Below are positions 37,454 through 47,493 of a DNA stretch of 64,000 nt, one piece after another. Position 1 is the stretch's first letter, and each line of letters starts with the position of its first letter. The DNA lies in NCBI RefSeq assembly GCF_027497195.1, contig NZ_CP114905.1, forward strand, positions 3,644,001-3,708,000. The letters are read 5' to 3'. The notes under the pieces are model-generated. The model did no database searches. It was not told the origin of the DNA and saw only the letters and a list, made by a program, of their open reading frames with translations. This DNA comes from Streptomyces sp. WMMC500 (GTDB lineage: Bacteria; Actinomycetota; Actinomycetes; Streptomycetales; Streptomycetaceae). Position numbers and translations under genes: made by a program.

Positions 37454-38650
37454 ATGACCCACAGCCGTCCCGGCCCGGAGCCGCCGGCCAAGCCGCGCGG
37501 CGACGCGCCGCTGCCCCCGCCTCGTCCGCCGCTCAGCGGCACGACCTGGCTGGAGGTCGTGCACCTGCTGCTGAACCTCCCCCTGGCGATCTTCGCCTTC
37601 CTGTACGTCTCGGTGTGGCTCTACGCCGGCGCGCTGCTGTCGATCACCGTCATCGGCCTGCCGCTGCTGGCCGCCGGCCTCGCCGGCGCCCGCGGGCTCG
37701 GCTCGTGGGAGCGCGCGCGGGCGCGGGCGCTGCTCGGCGTGCACGTCGAGGCGCCCACCCCGATCCGGCGCAGCACGTACGGCGGTTTCCTGCCGTGGCT
37801 GTGGGCGACGCTGAAGGACCCGGTGGGCTGGCGGACGACGCTGTACAGCGTGATCCGGCTGCCGTGGGGGATCCTCACGTTCGCCGTGACGCTCGTGTCG
37901 CTGGTCGGCCTGTGGCCGCTGCTGCCGTGGCTGGCGCGCGGTCTTGCGGACGGGGACCGGGCGATGGTGCGCGCGCTGCTGGCGCCCTCGGACCCGCTGG
38001 AGCGGCGGATCAAGGAGCTGGAGGAGGACCGCGGGGTCGTGGTGGACACGGCGGCGGCGGACCTGCGGCGCATCGAGCGCGATCTGCACGACGGCGCGCA
38101 GGCCCGGCTCGTGGCGCTGGCCATGGGGCTGGGGCTGGCGAAGGAGAAGCTGCTGGAGGACCCGGAGGCGGCGGCCGAGATGGTCGGCGAGGCGCACGGC
38201 GAGGTGAAGCTCGCCCTGGAGGAGCTGCGGGACCTGGCCCGGGGCATCCACCCGGCGATCCTCACCGACCGGGGCCTGGGCCCGGCGCTGTCGTCGGTCG
38301 CCGCCCGCTGCACCGTGCCCGTCGCGGTGACCGTCGAGCTCAAGGACCGCCCGGCGCAGGCCATCGAGGGCATCGCGTACTACACGGTCTCCGAGCTGCT
38401 GCAGAACATCAGCAAGCACAGCGGCGCGAAGAGCGCCAGCGCCGACGTGTGGCGGGCGGAGGGGCGCATCATGCTCCAGGTCACCGACGACGGGAAGGGC
38501 GGTGCCCGGCTGGACGGCGGCACCGGGCTCTCGGGGCTGGCGGACCGGCTGGGCTCGGTGGACGGGCTGCTGGTCGTCGACTCCCCGCCCGGGGGCCCGA
38601 CGGTCGTCACCGCCGAACTCCCCTGGCGCAACCGGGAGTCCCACGCGTAG
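37454..38650 (+). CDS. Sensor-domain histidine kinase 1 (HisKA_3/NarL type)
   Basis: 398 residues. A hydrophobic sensor domain of about 190 residues (four helices, e.g. LLNLPLAIFAFLYVSVWLYAG and LSITVIGLPLLAAGLAGARGLG) is followed by the HisKA_3 dimer domain with phospho-acceptor His212 in IERDLHDGAQARLVALAMGLGLAKEKL and an ATPase domain (ELLQNISKHSGAKSA as N-box, VTDDGKGG, GLSGLADRLGSVDG). The ATG at 37454 is preferred to upstream in-frame starts. A second kinase and one LuxR-type regulator follow. No ligand can be inferred. Confidence 0.88.
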   Translation: MTHSRPGPEPPAKPRGDAPLPPPRPPLSGTTWLEVVHLLLNLPLAIFAFLYVSVWLYAGALLSITVIGLPLLAAGLAGARGLGSWERARARALLGVHVEAPTPIRRSTYGGFLPWLWATLKDPVGWRTTLYSVIRLPWGILTFAVTLVSLVGLWPLLPWLARGLADGDRAMVRALLAPSDPLERRIKELEEDRGVVVDTAAADLRRIERDLHDGAQARLVALAMGLGLAKEKLLEDPEAAAEMVGEAHGEVKLALEELRDLARGIHPAILTDRGLGPALSSVAARCTVPVAVTVELKDRPAQAIEGIAYYTVSELLQNISKHSGAKSASADVWRAEGRIMLQVTDDGKGGARLDGGTGLSGLADRLGSVDGLLVVDSPPGGPTVVTAELPWRNRESHA

Positions 38651-38662
38651 ACCCACCGGCCG

Positions 38663-38683
38663 GGGTGGGGTTTTCCCCCGTAC
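38663..38683. promoter_or_regulatory. Conserved 21-bp element before kinase 2
   Basis: GGGTGGGGTT, then TT, then CCCCCGTAC: 19 of 21 bases identical to 37377-37397. It lies 12 bp after the kinase 1 stop and 105 bp before the kinase 2 ATG, so kinase 2 probably has its own promoter. Confidence 0.55.
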
Positions 38684-38788
38684 CGACAGACCGACCTGCT
38701 CCATGGCCCGCGGCGCCCCCGCCGAGGAGGCTGGAGGCACAAGCTCGACAGACCCGTCACCAGCGCTCCGGCAGAAGGACTTCCGACG

Positions 38789-40105
38789 ATGGACAGCACC
38801 GCGTACGCTCCCGAGGCCCGCCGCCCGCGGCTTCCCCTCGCCCTGCGCGCCCCCTTCGAGGCACGCACCTGGCGCGAGTTCCTCTTCCACCTGCTCAGCC
38901 TGCCGGTGTCGATCGTGTTCTTCGTCTACACGATCACGATGCTGTCGCTGGGCGTCGGCCTGCTGATCACGTTCCTCGGCGTCCCGGTGCTGGCCGCGCT
39001 GCTGGCGGGCTGCCGCGGCATGGGCTACTTCGAGCGGACCCGCGCGCGGCTCCTGCTGGGCCTGCACGTCGACGACCCGGAGCCGCTGCGCCGGCGGTCC
39101 TCCGGGTTCATGGGCTGGGTCGGGTCGCTGTTCCGCAGCGGCGAGTCGTGGCGGACGATGCTCTACGGGCTGCTGCACATGTTCTGGGCCATCTGCTCGT
39201 TCACGATCACGGTGACGACGATGTTCCTGAGCTGGTCGCTGGTCACGTATCCGCTGTGGCAGTGGGTCTTCCCGGCGCACTGGGGCCAGGACGGCCTCCA
39301 GGTGTACGGGAACGCCGAGGGCGACGGCTGGTACCTGGACTCGGCGCTGGAGCAGCTCTTCGCGGTCGGCGTGGGTGCGGCGTTCCTGCTCGCCTCGCCG
39401 TGGGTGGTGCGCGCCGTGTCGTACGTGGACCGGGCGATGGTCATCGGGCTGCTGGGCCCGTCGAAGCTGGCGACCCGGGTGCAGGAGCTGGAAGAGGACC
39501 GCGGGGTCGTGGTGGACACGGCGGCGGCGGACCTGCGGCGCATTGAGCGCGACCTGCACGACGGCGCGCAGGCCCGGCTCGTGGCCCTGGCGATGGACCT
39601 GGGGCTGGCGAAGGAGAAGCTGCTGGAGGACCCGGAGGCCGCGGCCCTCATGGTCGACGAGGCGCACGGCGAGGTGAAGCTCGCCCTCCAGGAGCTGCGG
39701 GACCTGGCCCGCGGCATCCACCCGGCGATCCTCACCGACCGGGGCCTGGGCCCCGCGCTGTCGGCGGTCGCCGCCCGCTGCACCGTGCCGGTGTCGGTGA
39801 CGGTGGACCTGCTGGAGCGGCCGGCGCAGGCCATCGAGGGCATCGCGTACTACACGACCTCCGAGCTGCTGCAGAACATCAGCAAGCACAGCGGCGCGAG
39901 CCGGGCCATGGTGGACCTGTGGCGTGCGGAGGGCCGCCTGATGATCCAGGTCACGGACGACGGGAACGGCGGCGCGCGGCTGGACGCGGGCTCGGGGCTC
40001 TCGGGGCTGGCGGAGCGGCTGGGCTCGGTGGACGGGCTGCTGGTCGTCGACTCCCCGCCCGGCGGCCCGACGGTCGTCACCGCGGAGCTGCCCTGGCGGG
40101 CCTGA
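38789..40105 (+). CDS. Sensor-domain histidine kinase 2 (HisKA_3/NarL type)
   Basis: 438 residues. The N-terminal membrane sensor is longer and different from kinase 1 (PLRRRSSGFMGWVGSLFRSGESW and an extra loop with HWGQDGLQVYGNAEGDGWYL). From ELEEDRGVVVDTAAADLRRIERDLHDGAQ onward (His257) the kinase core is almost identical to kinase 1 in protein and DNA, at a constant 1470-bp offset. ATPase boxes are intact. AAGGA lies about 12 bases before the ATG. Confidence 0.88.
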   Translation: MDSTAYAPEARRPRLPLALRAPFEARTWREFLFHLLSLPVSIVFFVYTITMLSLGVGLLITFLGVPVLAALLAGCRGMGYFERTRARLLLGLHVDDPEPLRRRSSGFMGWVGSLFRSGESWRTMLYGLLHMFWAICSFTITVTTMFLSWSLVTYPLWQWVFPAHWGQDGLQVYGNAEGDGWYLDSALEQLFAVGVGAAFLLASPWVVRAVSYVDRAMVIGLLGPSKLATRVQELEEDRGVVVDTAAADLRRIERDLHDGAQARLVALAMDLGLAKEKLLEDPEAAALMVDEAHGEVKLALQELRDLARGIHPAILTDRGLGPALSAVAARCTVPVSVTVDLLERPAQAIEGIAYYTTSELLQNISKHSGASRAMVDLWRAEGRLMIQVTDDGNGGARLDAGSGLSGLAERLGSVDGLLVVDSPPGGPTVVTAELPWRA

Positions 40106-40229
40106 GCGGGCCCGCCGCCACGGCCGACTTCCGCCCTTCACATGCCGTTGTCCCCCTCGGGCGGCTCCCCCGCCGCCGAATCCTGGGATGCTGGAGGTCT
40201 ACACATCTTCGTATGGGGGGCAGGCAACG

Positions 40230-40901
40230 GTGGAGGACAGCGTGCGGGTGGTCATCGCCGAGGACTCGGTGCTGCTCCGGGAGGGGCTCACCCGGCTGCT
40301 CACCGACCGGGGCCACGAGGTCGTCGCCGGCGTCGGTGACGGCGTGGCGCTGGTCAAGACGGTCGGGGACCTGGCCGCCGAGGGCGGCGCGCCGGACGTC
40401 GTCGTCGCCGATGTCCGGATGCCCCCGACGCACACCGACGAGGGCGTCCGCGCGGCCGTGCAACTGCGGCGCGACCATCCCGACGTCGGTGTGCTGGTGC
40501 TCTCGCAGTACGTCGAGGAGCAGTACGCCACCGAGCTGATCGCCGGTTCCAGCCGCGGGGTCGGGTATCTGCTGAAGGACCGGGTCGCGGAGGTCCGCGA
40601 GTTCGTCGACGCCGTCGTCCGCGTGGCCGAGGGCGGCACGGCGCTCGACCCGGAGGTCGTCGCCCAGTTGCTGGGCCGCAGCCGCAAGCAGGACGTGCTC
40701 GCGGGGCTGACCCCGCGGGAGCGCGAGGTGCTCGGCCTGATGGCCGAGGGGCGGACGAACTCCGCCATCGCCGGGCAGCTCGTCGTGAGCGACGGCGCGG
40801 TGGAGAAGCACGTGAGCAACATCTTCATGAAGCTCGGTCTCGCGCCGAGTGAGGGAGATCACCGCCGGGTGCTCGCGGTCCTCACGTACCTCAACTCCTG
40901 A
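40230..40901 (+). CDS. LuxR/NarL-type response regulator
   Basis: 223 residues. Receiver domain: VRVVIAEDSVLLREGLTRLL (acidic pair), VVVADVRMPP (phospho-Asp), LVLSQY (Thr/Ser site) and GVGYLLKDRV (Lys). Then a LuxR helix-turn-helix: LTPREREVLGLMAEGRTNSAIAGQLVVSDGAVEKHVSNIFMKLGL. GTG 40230 was chosen for the GGCAGG upstream and because it begins just before the first strand; ATG 40188 is an alternative. It follows both kinases and is the probable partner of both. Confidence 0.9.
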   Translation: MEDSVRVVIAEDSVLLREGLTRLLTDRGHEVVAGVGDGVALVKTVGDLAAEGGAPDVVVADVRMPPTHTDEGVRAAVQLRRDHPDVGVLVLSQYVEEQYATELIAGSSRGVGYLLKDRVAEVREFVDAVVRVAEGGTALDPEVVAQLLGRSRKQDVLAGLTPREREVLGLMAEGRTNSAIAGQLVVSDGAVEKHVSNIFMKLGLAPSEGDHRRVLAVLTYLNS

Positions 40902-41174
40902 CCCCGCCGTGGCCCGGGGACCCGCCTTCGCCCCTGCTACCGGGCCGTCCTCGCCCGGTTCCCGCGCGGCCCCGGGTGACAAGGGTTTGCCACACCGGCG
41001 GAAGGGGCGGAGGAGGCATGGAATACCGACAAAGCCTGATATAAGGCGACGTCTCACCACCGTCCACTTTGCGGACGGGCTCAGGAAGGCATGCCTAACC
41101 GACGTACGATGTTCAGTGGGTCAGGCGGTCGGAATCCCGTTCCCGAGCGGCCGCCGCGAGGGAGGTCCACGAAG
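40902..41174. other. Non-coding region before korA
   Basis: 273 bp without a convincing gene. It holds a 10-bp palindrome AGGCATGCCT (41087-41096) and an A/T-rich patch (TGATATAAGG near 41038-41047) that may be a promoter. No consensus -35/-10 pair was established. Confidence 0.4.
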
Positions 41175-43044
41175 GTGACCAGCGAGGTCAACAGCAAAGA
41201 GGTCAAGCGCCTGGACCGGGTGATCATCCGGTTCGCCGGTGACTCCGGTGACGGGATGCAACTGACCGGGGACCGCTTCACCTCGGAGACCGCGTCGTTC
41301 GGCAACGACCTGTCGACGCTCCCGAACTTCCCCGCCGAGATCCGCGCCCCCGCAGGCACGCTGCCGGGGGTTTCCAGTTTCCAGGTGCACTTCGCCGACC
41401 ACGACATCCTCACCCCCGGCGACGCGCCCAACGTGCTGGTGGCGATGAACCCGGCGGCCCTGAAGGCGAACATCGGCGACGTGCCGCGCGGCGCCGAGGT
41501 GATCGTCAACACCGACGAGTTCACCAAGCGCGCGATGGCCAAGGTCGGGTACGAGGCGAGCCCCCTGGAGGACGGCTCCCTCGACGGGTACAGCGTGCAC
41601 GAGGTGCCGCTGACCACGCTGACGGTCGAGGCGCTGAAGGAGTACGGCCTGTCCCGCAAGGACGCCGGCCGCTCCAAGAACATGTTCGCGCTCGGCCTGC
41701 TGAGCTGGATGTACCACCGCCCCACCGAGGGCACGGTGGAGTTCCTGCGGGCGAAGTTCGCCAAGAAGCCGGACATCGCCGAGGCCAACATCTCCGCCTT
41801 CCGCGCCGGCTGGAACTTCGGCGAGACGACGGAGGACTTCGCCGTCTCGTACGAGGTCGCCCCGGCCGAGGCCGCGTTCCCCCCCGGCACGTACCGCTCG
41901 ATCTCCGGGAACCTGGCACTCGCCTACGGCCTGATCGCCGCGAGCCGGCAGGCGGACCTGCCGCTGTTCCTCGGCTCGTACCCGATCACACCGGCCTCGG
42001 ACATCCTGCACGAGCTGAGCCGCCACAAGAACTTCGGCGTCCGCACCTTCCAGGCCGAGGACGAGATCGCCGGCATCGGCGCCGCGCTCGGCGCGGCCTT
42101 CGGCGGCGCGCTCGGCGTGACGACCACCTCGGGCCCCGGCGTCGCGCTGAAGGCCGAGACCGTCGGCCTGGCGGTGTCGCTGGAGCTGCCGCTGCTGGTC
42201 GTGGACATCCAGCGCGGCGGCCCCTCGACCGGCCTGCCCACCAAGACCGAGCAGGCGGACCTGCTCCAGGCGATGTTCGGGCGCAACGGCGAGGCGCCGG
42301 TGCCCGTCGTCGCGCCGGCCACGCCGTCCGACTGCTTCACGGCGGCCCTGGACGCGGCCCGGATCGCGCTGACGTACCGCACGCCGGTGATGCTCCTCTC
42401 CGACGGCTACCTGGCCAACGGCTCCGAGCCCTGGCGCATCCCCGACGTCGAGGACCTGCCGGACCTGCGGGTGCAGTTCGCCTCCCAGCCGAACCACACG
42501 CTGGACGACGGCACCGAGGTCTTCTGGCCGTACAAGCGCGACCCGCAGACCCTCGCCCGCCCGTGGGCGATCCCCGGCACCCCGGGCCTGGAGCACCGCA
42601 TCGGCGGCATCGAGAAGGAGAACGGCTCGGGCAACATCTCGTACTCGCCGTCCAACCACGACCTGATGGTGCGCACCCGCCAGGCGAAGGTCGACGGCAT
42701 CGAGGTCCCGGACATCGAGGTCGACGACCCCGACGGCGAGGCGCGCACGCTGGTGCTGGGCTGGGGGTCGACGTACGGGCCGATCACCGCGGCCGTCCGC
42801 CGCGTGCGCCGGGCCGGCGACCGCATCGCGCAGGCCCATCTGCGCCACCTCAACCCGTTCCCGCGCAACCTCGGCGAGGTGCTGTCCGCGTACGACAAGG
42901 TCGTCGTCCCCGAGATGAACCTCGGCCAGCTCGCGACCCTCGTCCGCGCCAGGTACCTCGTGGACGCCCTCTCCTACAACCAGGTCAACGGCATGCCGTT
43001 CAAGGCCGAGCAGCTCGCCACCGCGCTCAAGGAGGCCATCGACA

Positions 43045-43052
<8 letters not shown>
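41175..43052 (+). CDS. korA: 2-oxoacid:ferredoxin oxidoreductase, gamma-alpha subunit
   Basis: 625 residues in the fused gamma-alpha arrangement: the gamma domain (RVIIRFAGDSGDGMQLTGDRF) followed by the alpha domain (GNLALAYGLIAASRQADLPLFLGSYPITPASDILHELS) and the C-terminal domain (LVLGWGSTYGPITAAVRRVR). With KorB it oxidises 2-oxoglutarate (or another 2-oxoacid) to acyl-CoA, reducing ferredoxin. The GTG at 41175 lies 9 bases after GGAGG (41161-41165); the in-frame ATG 41091 would add an unlikely Arg/Pro leader. korB overlaps by 8 bp. Substrate preference is inferred from the family. Confidence 0.93.
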
Positions 43053-44121
<1,069 letters not shown>

Positions 44122-44141
44122 CGGACCGCTCGACCGCGCAG

Positions 44142-44167
44142 GCCCGGGCCGGTGATCAGGCCCGGGC
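44142..44167. terminator. Bidirectional terminator, korB / qorR
   Basis: Stem GCCCGGGCC / GGCCCGGGC with loop GGTGATCA, between convergent korB and the HxlR gene. The HxlR stop codon (44156-44158) sits in the loop. Confidence 0.65.
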
Positions 44168-44545
44168 TTCGTCGTACCCGGCGCGCGCCGCGTGCACCTC
44201 CGGCACGTGGTCGTTCGCCCAGACCGCCAACGGCCGCACCAGCCGGGCCGCCTGCTCGCCGAGCGGCGTCAACGAGTACTCCACGTGCGGCGGGATGACG
44301 GGCTTCGCCTCGCGCAGCACCAGGCCGTCGCGCTCCAGGGTCTGCAGCGTCTGCGCGAGCATCTTCTCGCTCACCCCGCCGATCAGCCGCCGCAGCGCGC
44401 TGAACCGCATCGTCCCGTCCAGCAGCGCGAGCAGCACCAGCACGCCCCAGCGGCTGACGACGTGCTCCATGATGTTCCGCGCGGGGCAGTCCGCCGTGAT
44501 GACGTCCGGAAAGTCCCGCAGCCTGACCTCTTTGCTTACCTCCAT
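44156..44545 (-). CDS. qorR: HxlR family redox-sensing regulator, QorR-like
   Basis: 129 residues. The HxlR core ITADCPARNIMEHVVSRWGVLVLLALLDGTMRFSALRRLIGGVSEKMLAQTLQTLERDGLVLRE has the conserved N-terminal Cys (Cys20) that senses disulfide stress in QorR and YodB. It is divergent from qorB with a 63-bp shared control region, the arrangement described for QorR/qor2 in Corynebacterium. TAAGGT 6 bases before the ATG may be a -10 box of a leaderless transcript. Confidence 0.83.
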   Translation of the reverse strand: MEVSKEVRLRDFPDVITADCPARNIMEHVVSRWGVLVLLALLDGTMRFSALRRLIGGVSEKMLAQTLQTLERDGLVLREAKPVIPPHVEYSLTPLGEQAARLVRPLAVWANDHVPEVHAARAGYDEARA

Positions 44546-44548
44546 ACC

Positions 44549-44599
44549 AGTACCTTACGTCAAAGTGGGTACTTTCTCTTCGTAAGCATGCAGCTTACG
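44549..44599. promoter_or_regulatory. Divergent qorR/qorB control region with two palindromes
   Basis: Palindrome 1: AGTACC (44549-44554) and GGTACT (44568-44573) with 13 bp between. Palindrome 2: CGTAAGC-ATGCA-GCTTACG (44581-44599). The half-site CTTACG also occurs at 44555. They cover both promoters and are likely HxlR binding sites. Confidence 0.6.
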
Positions 44600-44608
44600 G
44601 TGGTTTTC

Positions 44609-45484
44609 ATGAAGATCACCGTCACCGGAGCCACCGGACATCTCGGCCGCCAGGTCATCGCAGAACTGCTGGAGCAGGTACCCGCGGAGCGGGTCGCCGC
44701 CGTCGTACGCACCGTGGACAGGGCCGCGGACCTCGCAGCGCGCGGGGTGGAGGTGCGGGTCGCCGACTACGACGAGCCGGCCACGCTGGCGGGCGCCTTC
44801 CGCGCGGACGAGCGGGTGCTGTTCGTCTCGGGCAGCGAGGTCGGGCGGCGGGTGCCGCAGCACCGGGCCGTCGTCGAGGCCGCCGCGGCGGCGGGCGTGG
44901 GGCTGCTCGCGTACACCGGCATCCTGGGCGGGCCGAAGGCCGACCTCCTGCTGGCGGACGAGCACAAGGCGACCGAGGAGCTGATCCTCGGCTCCGGTCT
45001 GCCGTACGCCTTCCTGCGCAACGGCTGGTACCACGAGAACTACACCGAGCGCCTCGCCCCCGTGCTCGACCACGGCGCCGTCCTCGGCAGCGCGGGCGCC
45101 GGGCGGATCGCCTCCGCCGCCCGCGCCGACTACGCGGCCGCGGCCGTCGCGGTGCTGACCGGCGAGGGCCACGAGGGCCGGGCGTACGAGCTGAGCGGCG
45201 ACACGGCGTGGAGCCTGCCCGAGTACGCCGCCGAGGTCGCCCGGCAGTCCGGCGCGCCGGTCGGCTACCGCGACCTGCCGCCCGAGGAGCACCGGCGGGC
45301 CCTGGTCGGCGCGGGGATGCCGGAGCCGGTGGCGGAGCTGATGGTGGACGTCGACGCGGCGATCTCCCGCGGGCTGCTGGCGGGCCGGACGGGCGAGCTG
45401 TCCCGGCTGATCGGCCGGCCGACGACGCCGCTGGCGGACGCGGTCGCGGCGGGGCTCGCGGCACGCCAGGCGTCACAGGAGTAA
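44609..45484 (+). CDS. qorB: NAD(P)H:quinone oxidoreductase, QorB (YtfG) type
   Basis: 291 residues closely matching E. coli QorB/YtfG along its length: ITVTGATGHLGRQVIAELL (dinucleotide site), LFVSGSEVGRRVPQHRAVVEAA, ADEHKATEELI, LRNGWYHENYTERL, and IASAARADYAAAAVAVL. It reduces quinones with NADPH and protects against redox cyclers. The ATG at 44609 begins directly at the first strand; ATG 44588 is possible. Regulated with the divergent HxlR gene. Confidence 0.88.
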   Translation: MKITVTGATGHLGRQVIAELLEQVPAERVAAVVRTVDRAADLAARGVEVRVADYDEPATLAGAFRADERVLFVSGSEVGRRVPQHRAVVEAAAAAGVGLLAYTGILGGPKADLLLADEHKATEELILGSGLPYAFLRNGWYHENYTERLAPVLDHGAVLGSAGAGRIASAARADYAAAAVAVLTGEGHEGRAYELSGDTAWSLPEYAAEVARQSGAPVGYRDLPPEEHRRALVGAGMPEPVAELMVDVDAAISRGLLAGRTGELSRLIGRPTTPLADAVAAGLAARQASQE

Positions 45485-45506
45485 GGAGCCAAATGCTGAT
45501 ACAGAT

Positions 45507-45536
45507 ATGACAACGGGCTCTCCCGCCCGCTACCGT
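45507..45536 (+). promoter_or_regulatory. Candidate rarD promoter
   Basis: ATGACA (45507-45512), an 18-bp spacer, TACCGT (45531-45536), 44 bp before the GTG. Plausible match only. Confidence 0.3.
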
Positions 45537-45579
45537 CGTCACGGCGCAAGCCGTGCGGGCAGCGAACGGGAGGGCGGCC

Positions 45580-46767
45580 GTGGGGTCATCAGGTGAAGCT
45601 CCGGCGCGCGCGGCCGGAGAGGCGCGGCTCGGGCTCCTCTACGGCTTCGCCGCGTACGGCAGTTGGGGCGTCATCCCGCTGTTCTGGCCGCTGCTGGAGC
45701 CCGCGAGCCCCGCGGAGATCCTGGCCAACCGGATGGTGTGGTCGCTGGTCGCGTGCGTGCTGCTCCTGCTGGTGCTGCGGCGCTGGTCGTGGATCCGGCC
45801 GCTGCTGCGCGAGCCGCGGCGCCTGGGGCTGGTCGCAGCGGCGGCGGGGACGATCACCGTCAACTGGTTCGTCTACATCTGGGCCGTCAACTCCGGCCAC
45901 GTCGTCGAGGCGGCCCTCGGCTACTTCATCAACCCCCTCGTCACCATCGCCTTCGGCGTCCTGCTGCTGCGGGAGCGGCTGCGCGCGATGCAGTGGATCG
46001 CGGTCGCGGTGGGCGCGGCGGCGGTCGTCGTGCTCACGGTGGGCTACGGGCGGCTGCCGTGGATCGCGCTGGTGCTGGCGTTCTCCTTCGGGACGTACGG
46101 GCTGATCAAGAAGCGGATCGGTCTTGAGGGCATCGACTCCTTCGCGGCGGAGACGTCGGTGCAGTTCCTGCCGGCGCTGGTGTTCATGCTCGTGCTCGGC
46201 GCCCGCGGCGACGGCACGTTCCACACGGAGGGCCTGGGCCACGCGCTGCTGCTCGCGAGCTGCGGGGTGATCACGGCGTTCCCGCTGATCTGCTTCGGGG
46301 CGGCGGCGGTGCGGCTGCCGCTGTCGACGATCGGGCTGATGCAGTACCTGGCACCGACGCTGCAGTTCGTGCTGGGAGTGCTGTACTTCCGCGAGTCGAT
46401 GCCGGCGGAGCGCTGGGCGGGCTTCCTGCTGGTGTGGCTGGCGCTGGCGATGCTCACGTACGACGCGCTGCGCACGGCGCGGCGGGGGCGGCTGGAACTG
46501 CGCCGCGCGGCGGCGGAGGCGGAGGCGACGGTGGTCGCGGAGGCGGCGACGGCCGCGAGGGCCGCGGCCCGGGAGACGGGCCCGGCCGCGCAGGCGGGCA
46601 CGACGGCGGGGGCGAGCGCGGCGGCCGGGACGGCGGGTCCGGCCCGGGAGACCCGGGAAGCCCGCGAGACGACGAAGGCGGGCGCGGCGGCCGACGTCGG
46701 CGCCGTGGCCGAGGCCGGCGCCGCCGGTGCCGTGGCCGAGGCGGCGGACCCGGCCCGGCCCGCCTGA
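45580..46767 (+). CDS. rarD: EamA family transporter RarD
   Basis: 395 residues. About ten helices in two EamA repeats: LGLLYGFAAYGSWGVIPLFWPLLEPASPAEILANRMVWSLV is the RarD start, with GTITVNWFVYIWAVNSGHVVEAALGYFINPLV typical of the family. The last 100 residues are an Ala/Glu/Thr/Gly-rich cytoplasmic tail absent from E. coli RarD. The transported metabolite is not known. GGGAGG lies about 7 bases before GTG 45580. Confidence 0.88.
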   Translation: MGSSGEAPARAAGEARLGLLYGFAAYGSWGVIPLFWPLLEPASPAEILANRMVWSLVACVLLLLVLRRWSWIRPLLREPRRLGLVAAAAGTITVNWFVYIWAVNSGHVVEAALGYFINPLVTIAFGVLLLRERLRAMQWIAVAVGAAAVVVLTVGYGRLPWIALVLAFSFGTYGLIKKRIGLEGIDSFAAETSVQFLPALVFMLVLGARGDGTFHTEGLGHALLLASCGVITAFPLICFGAAAVRLPLSTIGLMQYLAPTLQFVLGVLYFRESMPAERWAGFLLVWLALAMLTYDALRTARRGRLELRRAAAEAEATVVAEAATAARAAARETGPAAQAGTTAGASAAAGTAGPARETREARETTKAGAAADVGAVAEAGAAGAVAEAADPARPA

Positions 46768-46775
46768 GGAGCCCG

Positions 46776-46795
46776 GCCCGCCCGGGGCGGCGGGC
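46776..46795. terminator. Bidirectional hairpin, rarD / methyltransferase
   Basis: GCCCGCC, a 6-base loop, GGCGGGC, between two convergent stop codons (46767 and 46802). Confidence 0.45.
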
Positions 46796-46801
46796 GAGCC
46801 G

Positions 46802-47437
46802 TCAGCCGGGGGCGGCGGCCGGCCGCGCGGTGCCGACGATGAACGTCCCGCGCTCCCGTACGTCCGCCTCCCACCCCAGCGTCGCGAGGTCGGCGGTGAG
46901 CGCCCGCGGATCGTGGAAGAGCTTCACGATCTCGTAGCGCGTGCCGTCCCGCACATGCCGTATCTCCTTCTCCAGCCCCTCCCGGTACGCCTCGGCGGGC
47001 CCCTCGTCCACGAAGACGGCCCGGCCGCCGGGCGCGAGCGCGGCGCCGACGACCTCCCAGAAGCCGGCCATCCGAGACGGCGGCACGTGCGAGATCCAGA
47101 AGCCGAAGAACACGGTGTCGTAGCGGCGTTGCGGCCTCCAGCCGAAGACGTCGGCGCGGACGAACTCGACGTCCTCGACCCCCGGCCGGGAGCGGGCGAT
47201 GGCCAGGGTCTCGGGTGCGGAGTCGAGCGCGGTCAGCGAGCGGGCGCGGGCGGCGAGCGCGGGGGTCCACTGGCCGGTGCCGCAGGCCAGCTCCAGCACG
47301 TCGCCGGTGATGGGGACCTCGTCCACCACGTTCAGGACCTCGCGCAGATCGGCGCGTTCGGCGTAGACGGTGTCGTACTCGGGGGCGCGGGCGCGGTAGT
47401 AGGCGATCTGCTCCGCCAGGCGGTCGTCGTCGCTCAT
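46802..47437 (-). CDS. Class I SAM-dependent methyltransferase
   Basis: 211 residues. LAEQIAYYRARAPEYDTVYAERADLREVLN is the usual lead helix, then motif I VLELACGTGQWTPALA, LTALDSAPETLAIA (motif II) and FVRADVFGWRPQRRYDTVFFGFWISHVP (motif III/IV). The methyl acceptor cannot be predicted. It is divergent from the unrecognised membrane protein gene, with 56 bp between starts. Confidence 0.87.
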   Translation of the reverse strand: MSDDDRLAEQIAYYRARAPEYDTVYAERADLREVLNVVDEVPITGDVLELACGTGQWTPALAARARSLTALDSAPETLAIARSRPGVEDVEFVRADVFGWRPQRRYDTVFFGFWISHVPPSRMAGFWEVVGAALAPGGRAVFVDEGPAEAYREGLEKEIRHVRDGTRYEIVKLFHDPRALTADLATLGWEADVRERGTFIVGTARPAAAPG

Positions 47438-47493
47438 GGTTCGACGGTAACGGCGGCGCGCGCCGGCGTGGAGAGCGCACGTAGGGTGCGGGG

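Noticed and set aside
41081..41098. A possible iron box (DmdR/IdeR) before korA
   Set aside because: TCAGG ... CCTAA has the outer bases but the centre is one base short and does not match the 19-bp consensus.
41091..41174. An earlier korA start at ATG 41091
   Set aside because: The added residues are Arg/Pro/Gly-rich and unlike KorA; GTG 41175 has GGAGG at the right distance.
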